Source: Rhizobium cauense (GTDB lineage: Bacteria; Pseudomonadota; Alphaproteobacteria; Rhizobiales; Rhizobiaceae). From it: 64,000 nt of DNA. Both the position numbers and the translations under genes were made by a program. The notes under the pieces were generated by a model. It made no database searches and was not told the origin of the DNA. It worked only from the letters and a program-made list of their open reading frames with translations. Below are positions 27,556 through 37,450 of the stretch, one piece after another. The stretch is taken from the NCBI RefSeq assembly GCF_019511525.1, contig NZ_JAEUAT010000003.1:62001-126000 (forward strand). Reading direction: 5' to 3'. How positions within the stretch are numbered: position 1 is the first letter of the stretch; each line of letters begins with the position of its first letter.

Positions 27556-28562
27556 CGTCCAGCCTCCCTCTTGCGGTTCACATACGCTGCCGCCGAGCCA
27601 TAAAGCCCCTTCGGCGCAAACAGGACGACTGCGATCAGGAGAGCACCCACCATCGTCAGCCAGTGGAACGGATTTGCTGCAGATACATAGTCTTCGAACA
27701 GCATGAAGATGACCGTGCCGGACAGTGCGCCAAAGAGCGAACCAGTACCTCCGAGAACCAGCATCACGAGTGATTCCGCCGAGAGCGTGAAGGAGAGGCT
27801 GTCGAGGCCGACGACCTGGGTGGTGATGGCGTTCAATGCACCGCCAACACCTGCTACCGCACCCGAAATCACATACATCTTCATCAGCGCCGCCTTTGGT
27901 GACGCGCCGAGCGCGCGCACCCGCAGCGGATCTTCCTTGATGCCGCGACACAGCATGCCGAAGGGCGAGCGGACAAGCAGACGCAACAGCACGAAGACGA
28001 TGAGCAGGAGGACGATCGCAAAGACGTAGGCCGTGTGGCCATAGAGATCGAATTCAAAATAGCCAAAGATCGGATCTGTCGAAATTCCAGACAGTCCATC
28101 GCTGCCGCCTGTCCAACTGGATGCCTTGTTTGCAAACTCATGGAAGAGGTGGATGAGTGCAATCGATAGCACGAGCTGCGGCAACCCGTGGCCGCGCAGG
28201 ATGACTGCTCCGCTGACCAGACCGGCAATGGCGCCGCCAACAATGCCTGCCAACGTCATCAGCAATGGATCGTTGATGCCGTAGTGAGCCGAGAGGATGC
28301 CGGCAGCATACGCGCCCGAGCCGAAGAGCGCCGCGTGGCCAAGCGTCGCCACCCCGCAATAGCCGGTGACGAGATCGAGGGCCAGGACAAGCAGAGCAAC
28401 GGCGACAATGCGGGTGAGCAGGGCAAGATTGTCGGGAAACACGAGGTAGCCGATGACGGCAACCATCGCTATGGCGACAACGCCTGCCACATCGCGGCCC
28501 AGTGAGCGACGCTTGCGGGCGGATGTGGACACTGCTGTTTCGGTATTCATGACAAGAGCCAT
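27552..28562 (-). CDS. pcaV: Branched-chain-type ABC transporter permease (LivM-like), probable PcaV
   Basis: A 336-residue membrane protein with about ten hydrophobic segments and LivM hallmarks: LVTGYCGVATLGHAALFGSG and, in the cytoplasmic ATPase contact region, SPFGMLCRGIKEDPLRVRALG. The C-terminal region ends in FAPKGLYGSAA. The ATG at 28562 starts one base after the LivH-like stop and has GGAAGGG nine bases upstream. An internal ATG at 28550 is also possible. Confidence 0.82.
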   Translation of the reverse strand: MALVMNTETAVSTSARKRRSLGRDVAGVVAIAMVAVIGYLVFPDNLALLTRIVAVALLVLALDLVTGYCGVATLGHAALFGSGAYAAGILSAHYGINDPLLMTLAGIVGGAIAGLVSGAVILRGHGLPQLVLSIALIHLFHEFANKASSWTGGSDGLSGISTDPIFGYFEFDLYGHTAYVFAIVLLLIVFVLLRLLVRSPFGMLCRGIKEDPLRVRALGASPKAALMKMYVISGAVAGVGGALNAITTQVVGLDSLSFTLSAESLVMLVLGGTGSLFGALSGTVIFMLFEDYVSAANPFHWLTMVGALLIAVVLFAPKGLYGSAAAYVNRKREAGR

Positions 28563-28563
28563 T

Positions 28564-29427
28564 CTATTTCGCCCTTCCCGCAAGGCCGCGCGGGAAGATG
28601 CAGATGATGGCAATGACCGCGAGGTAGAAGAAGAATTCGCCGAATTCCGGCATGAGGTAGCGACCCGTAGTATCAATGCCTCCAAGCACGAGACAGGCGA
28701 TGAGTGCGCCGGGGATCGATCCTGCGCCGCCGACAGAGACAACCACGAGGAAGGTCACCATGTAGCGCAGCGCGTAATAAGGTTCGACGGGAAGCAGCTC
28801 AGCGCCGACCACACCGCCGAAGGCAGCAAGCCCGACGGCAACAGCAAAACTCAGCGCATAGATGATCTCTGTACGCACACCAAGTGCTGCCGCCATCGCG
28901 GCATTGTCGACCGAAGCGCGCAGTTTCACGCCGAAACTTGTCCTCTCGATCGCATACCAGAGGCCACCTGCGACGGCCAGGCCGCAGAGGATCGCGAAGA
29001 GCCTATGTACCGAGATCGTGCGGAAGCCGAGGTTGACGGAACCCTGAAGCTCGCTCGGCAAGGGAACGGTCTTCAGTGTCGGGCCGAACACGTAGTTGGC
29101 AATACCAATGATGCAAAAGGTGATGCCGATGGTCATCAGCACCTGCGTCAACTCCGGTGCGCCATAGATACGCCGATAGAGAAACCGCTCGATCGGTATT
29201 GCGATGATGACCGTGCCGACGACTGCCGCTATGACGGCAAGACCATAGCCGAGGCCAAGATCGCGCGCTGCATAAGAGGCGATATATCCACCGATCATGG
29301 CAAATGCGCCATGTGCCAGATTGACGACGCGCATCAGACCCATGGTGACGGAGAGCCCGATCGAGATGACGAACAGCACCATGCCATAGGCAAGCGCGTC
29401 GACGGCTATGCTGAGGACTGTTTGCAT
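28564..29427 (-). CDS. pcaN: Branched-chain-type ABC transporter permease (LivH-like), probable PcaN
   Basis: A 287-residue permease. It has the LivH signatures GLSVTMGLMRVVNLAHGAF and SFGVKLRASVDNAAMAAALG, then VVVSVGGAGSIPGALIACL. About eight membrane helices are expected. It follows the binding protein gene by 85 bp on the same strand and leads the permease-ATPase block, forming the usual order binding protein, H, M, G, F. Confidence 0.85.
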   Translation of the reverse strand: MQTVLSIAVDALAYGMVLFVISIGLSVTMGLMRVVNLAHGAFAMIGGYIASYAARDLGLGYGLAVIAAVVGTVIIAIPIERFLYRRIYGAPELTQVLMTIGITFCIIGIANYVFGPTLKTVPLPSELQGSVNLGFRTISVHRLFAILCGLAVAGGLWYAIERTSFGVKLRASVDNAAMAAALGVRTEIIYALSFAVAVGLAAFGGVVGAELLPVEPYYALRYMVTFLVVVSVGGAGSIPGALIACLVLGGIDTTGRYLMPEFGEFFFYLAVIAIICIFPRGLAGRAK

Positions 29428-29512
29428 GAAGCAATTCCGATGCTGTTGGAGCGGGCCCGCAGTGACGGATTCGAGCTGGGCCCGCTTGCAATATCAGAGG
29501 ATGGATAGGCCG

Positions 29513-30685
29513 TTACTTCGCAGCAGCAAGGCCAGGATCACCCTGGTTTTCGAAGGTCTGGACTTCCTTGTTGTAGTAGGTGCCGTCGTCGGCCTTGGTC
29601 ACCTCGCGCAGATAGATGTTCTGCGTAATGTGGCGGCTCTCGGGATCAATGGAGACCGGACCACGCGGGCTGACCCAAGAGAGACCCTTTACGGCATCGA
29701 CTGCCTTGGCGGCATCCTGGCTTCCGCCCGTCGCTTCGATCATCTTATAGATGATATGCATACCGTCGTAGGCCCCGACTGCCGGGAACGACAGTTCGGC
29801 CTTGTTGCCAATGGCCTTGGTCGCAGCTTCGACGAATGTCTTGTTCTCAGGCGAGTCGTGCGAGACCGCATAATGGAATGTCGTCTGGATCCCAAGCGCC
29901 GCATCGCCGAGCGCTGGCAGGTCGGATTCCTGGGTGAAGTCGCCGGGGCCATAGAACTTGATCCCGGCGTCCTTCAGACCGTTTTCCTTGTAAGCCTTGA
30001 CGAAGCCGAGCGTGGTTGGACCGGACGGCAGAAAGGCAAAAACGCCTTGTGCGCCAGAATCCTTGATGCGCTGCATGATCGGGCTGAAGTCGTTGGTCGA
30101 GAGCGGCATTCTAATCGCTTCGACGATCTGCCCGCCCTCCTTCTCGAAGGCTGCCTTGAAGGCATTCTCAGCATCAACGCCCGGACCATAATCACTGACG
30201 ACGGAGATCACTTTGCTGACGCCGGCGTCATGCGCAACCTTGGCGATCGGGGTCGAGGTCTGCCACGTGGTGAACGATGCGCGCACGACCAGCGGGCTCT
30301 TGGTGACAATCGCCGAGGTGGCGGCGTTCATGATCACAAGTGGCGTATTCGCCTGCTTCAGGATCGGCGTCACTGCCATTGCGTCAGGCGTGAAATAGAA
30401 GCCAGCAAGGTACTGTACCTTTTCCTTGACGACCAGTTCCTGTGCCAGCGCCTTGGACTGAGCCGGATCGGCCGCCGGAAGGTCGCGATAGATTACCTCG
30501 ACGGTGTTGTCGCCGACCTTGTTGCCATTGATCGCCATATACGCGTCAATGCCAGCTTTGAAGTTCTTGCCCTGCAGGGCAAAAGGACCCGAGAACGGCC
30601 CGACGACGCCGACTTTGATAGTCTCGGCATAGGCCGCTGTGCTCATGACGATTGCCGCAACGGCGGCCAGGACAAACCGTTTCAT
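29513..30685 (-). CDS. pcaM: Branched-chain-type substrate-binding protein, probable protocatechuate-binding PcaM
   Basis: A 390-residue periplasmic binding protein (Peripla_BP_6/LivK type). The signal MKRFVLAAVAAIVMSTAAYA is cleaved after AYA. The mature part starts TIKVGVVGPFSGPFALQG, a standard opening, and contains GFYFTPDAMAVTPILKQ. The ATG at 30685 has GGGAGGA upstream, so the frame extending to 30763 is not used. The PcaQ-like dyad at 30799-30814 lies about 120 bases upstream. Ligand protocatechuate or another hydroxybenzoate is inferred from context. Confidence 0.82.
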   Translation of the reverse strand: MKRFVLAAVAAIVMSTAAYAETIKVGVVGPFSGPFALQGKNFKAGIDAYMAINGNKVGDNTVEVIYRDLPAADPAQSKALAQELVVKEKVQYLAGFYFTPDAMAVTPILKQANTPLVIMNAATSAIVTKSPLVVRASFTTWQTSTPIAKVAHDAGVSKVISVVSDYGPGVDAENAFKAAFEKEGGQIVEAIRMPLSTNDFSPIMQRIKDSGAQGVFAFLPSGPTTLGFVKAYKENGLKDAGIKFYGPGDFTQESDLPALGDAALGIQTTFHYAVSHDSPENKTFVEAATKAIGNKAELSFPAVGAYDGMHIIYKMIEATGGSQDAAKAVDAVKGLSWVSPRGPVSIDPESRHITQNIYLREVTKADDGTYYNKEVQTFENQGDPGLAAAK

Positions 30686-30798
30686 AAATCCTCCCAATGA
30701 CGATGGCGCACTCCTACGCCGGATTAGCCCAGAGCTAAACTCTGCAGATAGTGTCTCATTCAAAACGGTAATGTAAAATGAAATAAAAGGCGAAAATC

Positions 30799-30814
30799 AT
30801 AAATTGACGGTTAT
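30799..30814 (-). promoter_or_regulatory. Candidate PcaQ-binding dyad upstream of pcaM
   Basis: On the minus strand the site reads ATAACC-GTCA-ATTTAT. It matches the half-site ATAACC and N4 spacing that I recall for PcaQ of S. meliloti (ATAACC-N4-GGTTAA), with a weaker second half. It overlaps the stop codon of pcaB (30811-30813), so the operator is built into the end of the pcaDCHGB operon. Binding is inferred. Confidence 0.6.
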
Positions 30815-31860
30815 GAATTACGACCTATTCGCCTGATATTGCTGACCAGTTCGATCGTCAGACGCAGTGAGGCAGCGGTTGCCATAACCATTTGCGGCAG
30901 AACGAGCCATTCCAAAGCCCAGGCTGCACCGGATCGCTCCTGCTCATGCACGAGAGACTGGTGAATGGCCGAGAGCTGGGTGGCGTTGAAGCGCGCAAGA
31001 GCAACAAGTGTCTCTGCCGCGACCGGGTTCTGCTTGTGCGCCATTGCCGACGAGCCACCACCGCCAGCAAGCTCAATTTCGTCGCCCGCCTGTGCGAGCA
31101 GCGCGACATCCTGGCCAAATTTGCCGAGGCTGCCGGTCACAAGGGAAAGCAGATTGGCAAGATCGGCGATCAGCCCGCGCTGGCTTTGCCACTGCGGCTG
31201 GTCTGTCAGACCAAGCTCCTGGGCAAGTGTTGCGCGGACGGATGGCGCAAGATCTCCGAGCTTGTCCAAAGTACCGGCGGCTCCACCAAATTGCAGTGGA
31301 AACCGCTGCTCCGTCAGCCTGTCGCGATAGGCCTCGAGTGGCGCGCGCCAGGCACGGATGCGGTCTGACGCGGTAATCGCGATGGCTGCCTGCATGCGCG
31401 TGCGCCCCATCAGCGCCGCCTTCCCAAACCGCTCATCAAGATCGCTTAGTGCCTGCACGATGTACGAAAGCCGGGTCGAAAACAGGAAGGCAACAGCCTT
31501 CAGTCGCACCATCAGACTGGTGTCGATGACATCCTGGCTTGTCGCACCGAGGTGGACCGAGCCCGCTGCCGGGCCGCCTACCGCCTTGCGAAGCTGCTTG
31601 ACCAGATCGGCCACGACAACGCCATCGCGGGCCGTCGCGGCCCGCAACGAGGAAACATCGGGATTGAACGCGACACAGACAGCCTCGATATGGCGGGCCG
31701 CATCGTGCGGGATCAGGCCATGGAGTGCTTCGGCCCTGGCGAGCGCCGCTTCGAAGGCGAGCATGGCGCGAATGTCAGCCTTTGCCGAGAAATACGTAGC
31801 CGTTTCATCGTCGCCGAAAAGACCGGAGAGGAACGGGTGATCAAAGGGTGAAATGGTCAT
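30811..31860 (-). CDS. pcaB: 3-carboxy-cis,cis-muconate cycloisomerase
   Basis: A 349-residue enzyme of the fumarase/aspartase superfamily. It converts 3-carboxy-cis,cis-muconate to 4-carboxymuconolactone. The superfamily signature reads GGSSAMAHKQNPV, and the earlier conserved block is GSVHLGATSQDVIDTSL. The ATG at 31860 gives MTISPFDHPFLSGLFGD, a normal PcaB start; the frame to 32004 has no support. It is the last gene of pcaDCHGB. The 73-bp gap after pcaG is larger than the other gaps in the operon. Confidence 0.93.
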   Translation of the reverse strand: MTISPFDHPFLSGLFGDDETATYFSAKADIRAMLAFEAALARAEALHGLIPHDAARHIEAVCVAFNPDVSSLRAATARDGVVVADLVKQLRKAVGGPAAGSVHLGATSQDVIDTSLMVRLKAVAFLFSTRLSYIVQALSDLDERFGKAALMGRTRMQAAIAITASDRIRAWRAPLEAYRDRLTEQRFPLQFGGAAGTLDKLGDLAPSVRATLAQELGLTDQPQWQSQRGLIADLANLLSLVTGSLGKFGQDVALLAQAGDEIELAGGGGSSAMAHKQNPVAAETLVALARFNATQLSAIHQSLVHEQERSGAAWALEWLVLPQMVMATAASLRLTIELVSNIRRIGRNS

Positions 31861-31933
31861 CAGCGCCTCGCTTGCGTTCCCTGACATGTGCGCCGGGAAC
31901 CGCCGCCTTGCAAGGTCCGGTCCTCCTGGCCGG

Positions 31934-32548
31934 TTAAATATCCAGAAACACTGTCTCTCTGTCGCCCTGAAGCCGGATATCGAATGTATAGGTTTGCCCC
32001 TCACGCGCCGCGATCAGCGTGTCGACGCGCTCCCGATGCTCGATGCGTAAGAGCAGCGGATCGGCGCTATTCGCTTCCACCTCCTCTGGGAAGTACATTC
32101 GCGTGTGCAAGCCGATATTGATGCCGCGCGCAACGATCCAGAAAGTGATGTGCGGAGCCATCCTTCGGCCGTCCTTGAAGGGAACGCGGCCCGGCTTGAT
32201 GGTCTCAAAGGAGAAGACCCCATCGTCGGCCCTGGTCGGGCAACGCCCCCAGCCGGTGAAATTGGGGTCGGCCGCGCCACGCATTTCCGAAGGGCTGTTA
32301 TAAAGGCCGGTGCTATCGGGCTGCCAGATTTCAATGACCGCATCGCGCACCAGCGCACCGGCACCATCGAAAACGCGCCCTGTTACAGTAATGCGTTCGC
32401 CAAGTGTCTTGTCATTGACCATAGTGGAGCCGAGATCGGCCTCATAGAAACCGTTGATGTCGCAGAAGTTCGGGGTCAGGCCAATATGCACATAGGGACC
32501 TGCCGTTTGCGAGGGCGTTTCCTTGAGGTAGCCGAGTTCCTGTACCAT
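31934..32548 (-). CDS. pcaG: Protocatechuate 3,4-dioxygenase alpha subunit
   Basis: A 204-residue intradiol dioxygenase subunit. The sequence LKETPSQTAGPYVHIGL is the standard PcaG opening, and the core holds VIEIWQPDSTGLYNSP, WGRCPT and APHITFWIVARGINIGLHTR. In this family the alpha subunit lacks the iron ligands but shapes the active site with PcaH. The start codon overlaps the pcaH stop by one base (TGATG), ensuring balanced synthesis of the two subunits. Confidence 0.95.
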   Translation of the reverse strand: MVQELGYLKETPSQTAGPYVHIGLTPNFCDINGFYEADLGSTMVNDKTLGERITVTGRVFDGAGALVRDAVIEIWQPDSTGLYNSPSEMRGAADPNFTGWGRCPTRADDGVFSFETIKPGRVPFKDGRRMAPHITFWIVARGINIGLHTRMYFPEEVEANSADPLLLRIEHRERVDTLIAAREGQTYTFDIRLQGDRETVFLDI

Positions 32549-33297
32549 CAGTTGCCCTCCAGGCGATTTTCGAACATTGTCGAACGACGTCCACGCAGCA
32601 CAATGTCGAACTTGTAGGCGCGCGCATCCATCGGGATTGTATTGCCCCAGTCGAGCGGCGCGATCAGTTGCTCGATCGCGCGCTTGTCGGGGATCGTGCC
32701 GACGATCGGACATTTCCAGATCATCGGGTCGCCCTCGAAATACATTTGAGTGATCAGTCGTTGGGCAAAGCCGTTGCCGAAGATCGAGAAGTGGATATGC
32801 GCAGGTCGCCAGTCGTTGACGCCGTTCGGCCAGGGATAGGCGCCCGGGCGGACCGTACGGAACGAATACTGACCGTACTCATCGGTGACACAGCGACCGC
32901 AACCGCCAAAATTCGGATCGATGGCAGCGAGATAGGTTTCCTTCTTGTGGCGGTACCGGCCGCCGGCGTTGGCTTGCCAGAATTCAACGAGCGCGCCGGC
33001 CACCGGCCGGCCACGCTCGTCGAGCACGCGACCATGGACAACGATGCGCTCGCCGATGGCGCTCTCTCCTGACCTGGCGAAGTTATGAATGAGATCATTG
33101 TCCAGTTCACCTATGACGGAGTGGCCGAAGACGGGGCCGGTTATCTCCGAGAGGGTGCCATCAAGGGAGAGCAGGGCGCGCTGCGGAGCGCGCAGCACGG
33201 AGGTCTTGTAGCCGGGCGTCAAGGCGGGCGCGTGCCACTCACGGTCGCGCGCAAAGAAAGCGCCGGTTTCGGGCTTGCGGTTGGTGAGATCGGACAT
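32548..33297 (-). CDS. pcaH: Protocatechuate 3,4-dioxygenase beta subunit
   Basis: A 249-residue catalytic subunit that opens the protocatechuate ring between the two hydroxyls. The ferric iron ligands (two Tyr, two His) are visible: Tyr in GGRYRHKK, Tyr in PGAYPWPNG, and the His pair in [11 protein letters not shown]. The ATG at 33297 gives [15 protein letters not shown]; the longer frame to 33489 overlaps pcaC and is rejected. It starts ten bases after the pcaC stop. Confidence 0.95.
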   Translation of the reverse strand: MSDLTNRKPETGAFFARDREWHAPALTPGYKTSVLRAPQRALLSLDGTLSEITGPVFGHSVIGELDNDLIHNFARSGESAIGERIVVHGRVLDERGRPVAGALVEFWQANAGGRYRHKKETYLAAIDPNFGGCGRCVTDEYGQYSFRTVRPGAYPWPNGVNDWRPAHIHFSIFGNGFAQRLITQMYFEGDPMIWKCPIVGTIPDKRAIEQLIAPLDWGNTIPMDARAYKFDIVLRGRRSTMFENRLEGN

Positions 33298-33307
33298 CCT
33301 ATGCCTT

Positions 33308-33712
33308 TCAGGCCGCCTTGCCGGCGTCCATCTGTTCGAAAATGTGCTTGGCGATCTTGATTGCGTGATTAGCCGCTGGAACGCCGGCGTAAATCGCCAC
33401 GTGTAGCAGGGCCTCGCATATATCTTCGCGCGAGGCACCGGTGTTGGCGGTGGCACGCACATGCATGGCGACCTCGTCGTCCTGTCCAAGCGCTGCGAGG
33501 AGCGCGATGGTCACGATCGAGCGTTCCCGATGTGTGAGGGTCGGGCGCGACCAGACATGTCCCCAGGCAGCCTCGGTTATCAGGTCCTGAAAGGGCTTGT
33601 CGAACGGCGTTGCACTTGCCTCGGCTCGGTCGACATGGACATCGCCAAGTACGGTGCGGCGTGTCGACATCCCTTGCTTGTAGCGCTGCGAGGGCTCGTG
33701 GAGTTCACTCAT
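33308..33712 (-). CDS. pcaC: 4-carboxymuconolactone decarboxylase
   Basis: A 134-residue protein of the CMD/AhpD-like fold, converting 4-carboxymuconolactone to beta-ketoadipate enol-lactone. The family core reads [19 protein letters not shown] and later [19 protein letters not shown], including the conserved His. It is a stand-alone PcaC; some bacteria fuse it to PcaD. The ATG at 33712 overlaps the pcaD stop as ATGA. Confidence 0.95.
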   Translation of the reverse strand: MSELHEPSQRYKQGMSTRRTVLGDVHVDRAEASATPFDKPFQDLITEAAWGHVWSRPTLTHRERSIVTIALLAALGQDDEVAMHVRATANTGASREDICEALLHVAIYAGVPAANHAIKIAKHIFEQMDAGKAA

Positions 33713-34518
33713 GGGCTGTTTTCTCCATGCAATGCGAAATCGATGAATGCGCGGATGACCGCTGTTAATGCCTCGGGCTGCTCCACGCAGGGAATATGAC
33801 CCGCATCACGAATGATTTCGAAACGGGCATTGGGGATAAGCCGGGCTGTCGACTCCACGAGCTGAGGCGGAGTCGAGCCGTCCTGATCACCGACAATACA
33901 GATCGTTGGTACAGAAATTCTGGTGGCCGCCTCAGTATAGTCGGCATCACGGATTGCCTCGCAGGTCGCGATGTAACCTTCGACAGGCTGGCGCACGAGC
34001 ATGTTGCTGTAGCCGTGATAGGCAGTATTCTCGGGACGTCGGAACGCCGGCGTGAACCAGAGCTTCATGACGCCGTCGACAATGCTGGCAATCCCTTTAT
34101 CCGTGACGATCCCGATCCGGGCGTTCCAGCTCTCGGCCGTGCCAATCTTGTGCGCCGTATCACAAAGGATAAGGCCCTGCACCAGCCCCGGGCGCTCCTT
34201 GTAGACTGCCTGGGCGATCAGCCCGCCGACGGAAAGACCGCAGATGAAAGCCCGGCCCACGGACAGAAAGTCCAAAAGACCGATCAGGTCTGACGCGTGG
34301 TCTTCGATAGAATAAGGAACCTGACCGACATCCGAAAGCCCGTGGCCGCGCTTGTCATAGAGAACGATCGCATAGTCGCCGGCCAGACGCACGATCACGT
34401 CGCGCCAGATACGAAAATCCGTTCCCAGGGAGTTGGCAAAGACAATGACCGGCTTGTCGGCGGGGCCTCCGATGAGCTGATAGTGGATCGCGATATCGTT
34501 GATGCGGGCAAACTGCAC
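33709..34518 (-). CDS. pcaD: 3-oxoadipate enol-lactonase
   Basis: A 269-residue alpha/beta hydrolase that opens the enol-lactone to beta-ketoadipate. The nucleophile elbow is ICGLSVGGLIAQ (Ser), the acid is probably in VGDQDGSTPP, and the catalytic His is in DAGHIPCVEQP. The GTG at 34518 is taken as the start because GGAGAGGAG lies just upstream, giving (M)QFARINDIAI; the frame to 34686 crosses the pcaQ promoter. First gene of pcaDCHGB, divergent from pcaQ. Confidence 0.93.
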   Translation of the reverse strand: MQFARINDIAIHYQLIGGPADKPVIVFANSLGTDFRIWRDVIVRLAGDYAIVLYDKRGHGLSDVGQVPYSIEDHASDLIGLLDFLSVGRAFICGLSVGGLIAQAVYKERPGLVQGLILCDTAHKIGTAESWNARIGIVTDKGIASIVDGVMKLWFTPAFRRPENTAYHGYSNMLVRQPVEGYIATCEAIRDADYTEAATRISVPTICIVGDQDGSTPPQLVESTARLIPNARFEIIRDAGHIPCVEQPEALTAVIRAFIDFALHGENSP

Positions 34519-34643
34519 GGCAAATCTCCTCTCCGCGCTAATCCATCTCGGGTCGCGGCCGACTTGATGAAGGATCCAGCGCAGACCCAGTTCAAATTGA
34601 ATGTTTAATATGGTTAGGTAAAATGATATTTCGTGGCACTTCA

Positions 34644-34659
34644 ATAACTCCGGAGTTAT
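34644..34659. promoter_or_regulatory. Candidate PcaQ-binding dyad between pcaD and pcaQ
   Basis: A perfect palindrome ATAACT-CCGG-AGTTAT with the same N4 architecture as the dyad upstream of pcaM. It ends eight bases before the pcaQ start codon (34667) and lies about 130 bases upstream of pcaD. This would allow PcaQ to activate pcaDCHGB and repress its own gene, the usual LysR arrangement. Binding is inferred. Confidence 0.65.
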
Positions 34660-34666
34660 GAAAGCT

Positions 34667-35590
34667 ATGATCGATAACCGCGTCAAATTTCGTCATTTGC
34701 AGACATTTGTCGAGGTTGCGCGACAAAAGAGCGTGATGAAGGCGGCCGAATTGCTCAATGTCAGCCAGCCGGCGGTGACAAAGACGATCCGCGAACTGGA
34801 AGAGGTCCTAGGTGTCGCGGTTTTCGAACGCGACGGTCGCGGCATCAAGATCACACGGTATGGCGACGTCTTTCTAAGGCATGCCGGGGCGGCACTTACG
34901 GCGTTGCGCCAAGGGCTCGATTCCGTCTCGCAGGAGCGGTTCGGCGAGGCGCCACCAATCCGCATCGGTGCGCTTCCGACTGTCTCGACCCGTATCATGC
35001 CACGTACCATGGAGCTTTTCCTCAAGGAGAACACCTGGAGCCGCATCAAGATCGTTACGGGAGAGAATGCCGTCCTTTTGGAGCAATTGCGCGTCGGCGA
35101 TCTCGATCTCGTCGTCGGGCGCCTGGCGAGCGCGGAAAAGATGGCAGGATTCTCCTTCGAGCATCTCTATTCCGAACAGGTCGTCTTTGCTGTTCGTTCC
35201 GGTCATCCGCTCTTGAAGACCCGGCAGTCACTCTTCGCAAGCCTCAGCGACTACACCGTGCTGATGCCGACCCGGGCCTCGATTATTCGTCCGTTTGTCG
35301 AAAGCTTCCTGATTGCCAACGGTGTCGCCAGCCTGCCGAACCAGATTGAAACCGTGTCGGACTCTTTCGGCCGCGCATTCGTGCGTTCGAGCGATGCTAT
35401 CTGGATCATCTCCACCGGTGTAGTGGCCACCGACATCGCAGACGGCCTGATCAGCATTTTGCCGATCGACACGAGCGAGACCAGGGGACCGGTCGGCCTG
35501 ACGATGAGAACAGATGCCATCCCCTCGCTGCCGCTGTCTATTCTGATGCAGACGCTACGGGAAGCGGCGGGAGAAGTGGCGAAACCTTAG
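34667..35590 (+). CDS. pcaQ: LysR-type activator of the protocatechuate operon
   Basis: A 307-residue LysR regulator. The N-terminal helix-turn-helix reads KSVMKAAELLNVSQPAVTK, followed by the periplasmic-binding-like effector domain. In rhizobia PcaQ responds to beta-carboxy-muconate or gamma-carboxymuconolactone-type intermediates and activates pcaDCHGB. The start MIDNRVKFRHLQ at 34667 is the usual PcaQ start; the in-frame ATG at 34658 lies inside the dyad. Divergent position from pcaD supports the assignment. Confidence 0.93.
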   Translation: MIDNRVKFRHLQTFVEVARQKSVMKAAELLNVSQPAVTKTIRELEEVLGVAVFERDGRGIKITRYGDVFLRHAGAALTALRQGLDSVSQERFGEAPPIRIGALPTVSTRIMPRTMELFLKENTWSRIKIVTGENAVLLEQLRVGDLDLVVGRLASAEKMAGFSFEHLYSEQVVFAVRSGHPLLKTRQSLFASLSDYTVLMPTRASIIRPFVESFLIANGVASLPNQIETVSDSFGRAFVRSSDAIWIISTGVVATDIADGLISILPIDTSETRGPVGLTMRTDAIPSLPLSILMQTLREAAGEVAKP

Positions 35591-35655
35591 TCGACCTGTT
35601 CGGCCTGCCGCCCCCATGCTATGGTTTGCGAATGCACCTGCGCGTGGGGGAGCCT

Positions 35656-36084
35656 ATGGGAACTGCAGCCGCATTACACGGAACCTGGCGAATGGTATCC
35701 TGGAAACGCAAGATAGTTGCCACCGGCGCCGTTTCCGACGCGATGGGACCGGATCCCGTCGGATTCCTGTCCTATCAACCAGACGGAAGAATGATGGCAC
35801 TGGTTGTCAGCAGCGAACGGCCGAGATCCAACGGCAAGATGCCGACAGATTCCGAAAAGATAGCGCTTTTCGATAGTATGCTCGCCTACGCCGGCACCTA
35901 CACGTTCGAGAACGGACGCGTCATCCACCATGTCGATGCCAGCTGGAATCCGGCCTGGGGCGTTACCGACCTTATCAGGCCATTCTCCATCGACGGCAAA
36001 AGGCTGGTTATCAGCGGCGCGCCCGGTGTCGATCCGAAGAGCGGCGACGAAGTCATCTACGAACTCGAGTTTCGAAAGATCTGA
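35656..36084 (+). CDS. Lipocalin-like domain protein
   Basis: A 142-residue protein with lipocalin-like (PF13924-type) features: the opening LHGTWRMVSWKRK, then PVGFLSYQPDGRMMALV, and a C-terminal ELEFRKI. These proteins are small beta-barrels of uncertain function. The ATG at 35656 has GGGGGAG upstream; an earlier start at 35626 is possible. It lies between pcaQ and pobA, so a link to aromatic metabolism is possible but unproven. Confidence 0.7.
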   Translation: MGTAAALHGTWRMVSWKRKIVATGAVSDAMGPDPVGFLSYQPDGRMMALVVSSERPRSNGKMPTDSEKIALFDSMLAYAGTYTFENGRVIHHVDASWNPAWGVTDLIRPFSIDGKRLVISGAPGVDPKSGDEVIYELEFRKI

Positions 36085-36163
36085 ACTGGCGAGCAGCGGT
36101 GGGACGCATTTACCACCGCCGCTCTCCATGTGCCCTTCCGTGGATGGCGGAAGGGAAGCTAGC

Positions 36164-37387
<1,224 letters not shown>

Positions 37388-37399
37388 TCAACAATGGAC

Positions 37400-37421
37400 A
37401 ATTGCGCCATGTAATTGCACA
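37400..37421. promoter_or_regulatory. Candidate PobR operator between pobA and pobR
   Basis: Two direct repeats, AATTGCGC at 37400 and AATTGCAC at 37413, lie 13 bases apart in the 114-bp gap between the divergent genes. AraC-family proteins usually bind direct repeats. No footprint or consensus is known to me for this protein, so the assignment is tentative. Confidence 0.35.
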
Positions 37422-37450
37422 TATCGAACATCAGGGGCCAGGAGGAAGCT

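Noticed and set aside
28453..29508. 351-codon plus-strand open frame opposite pcaV/pcaN
   Set aside because: Antisense to two permeases; rich in charged residues as expected for the complement of membrane codons.
29408..30700. 430-codon plus-strand open frame opposite pcaM
   Set aside because: Lies antisense to a clear binding-protein gene, has no known motif and no ribosome site; long antisense frames are common in high-GC DNA.
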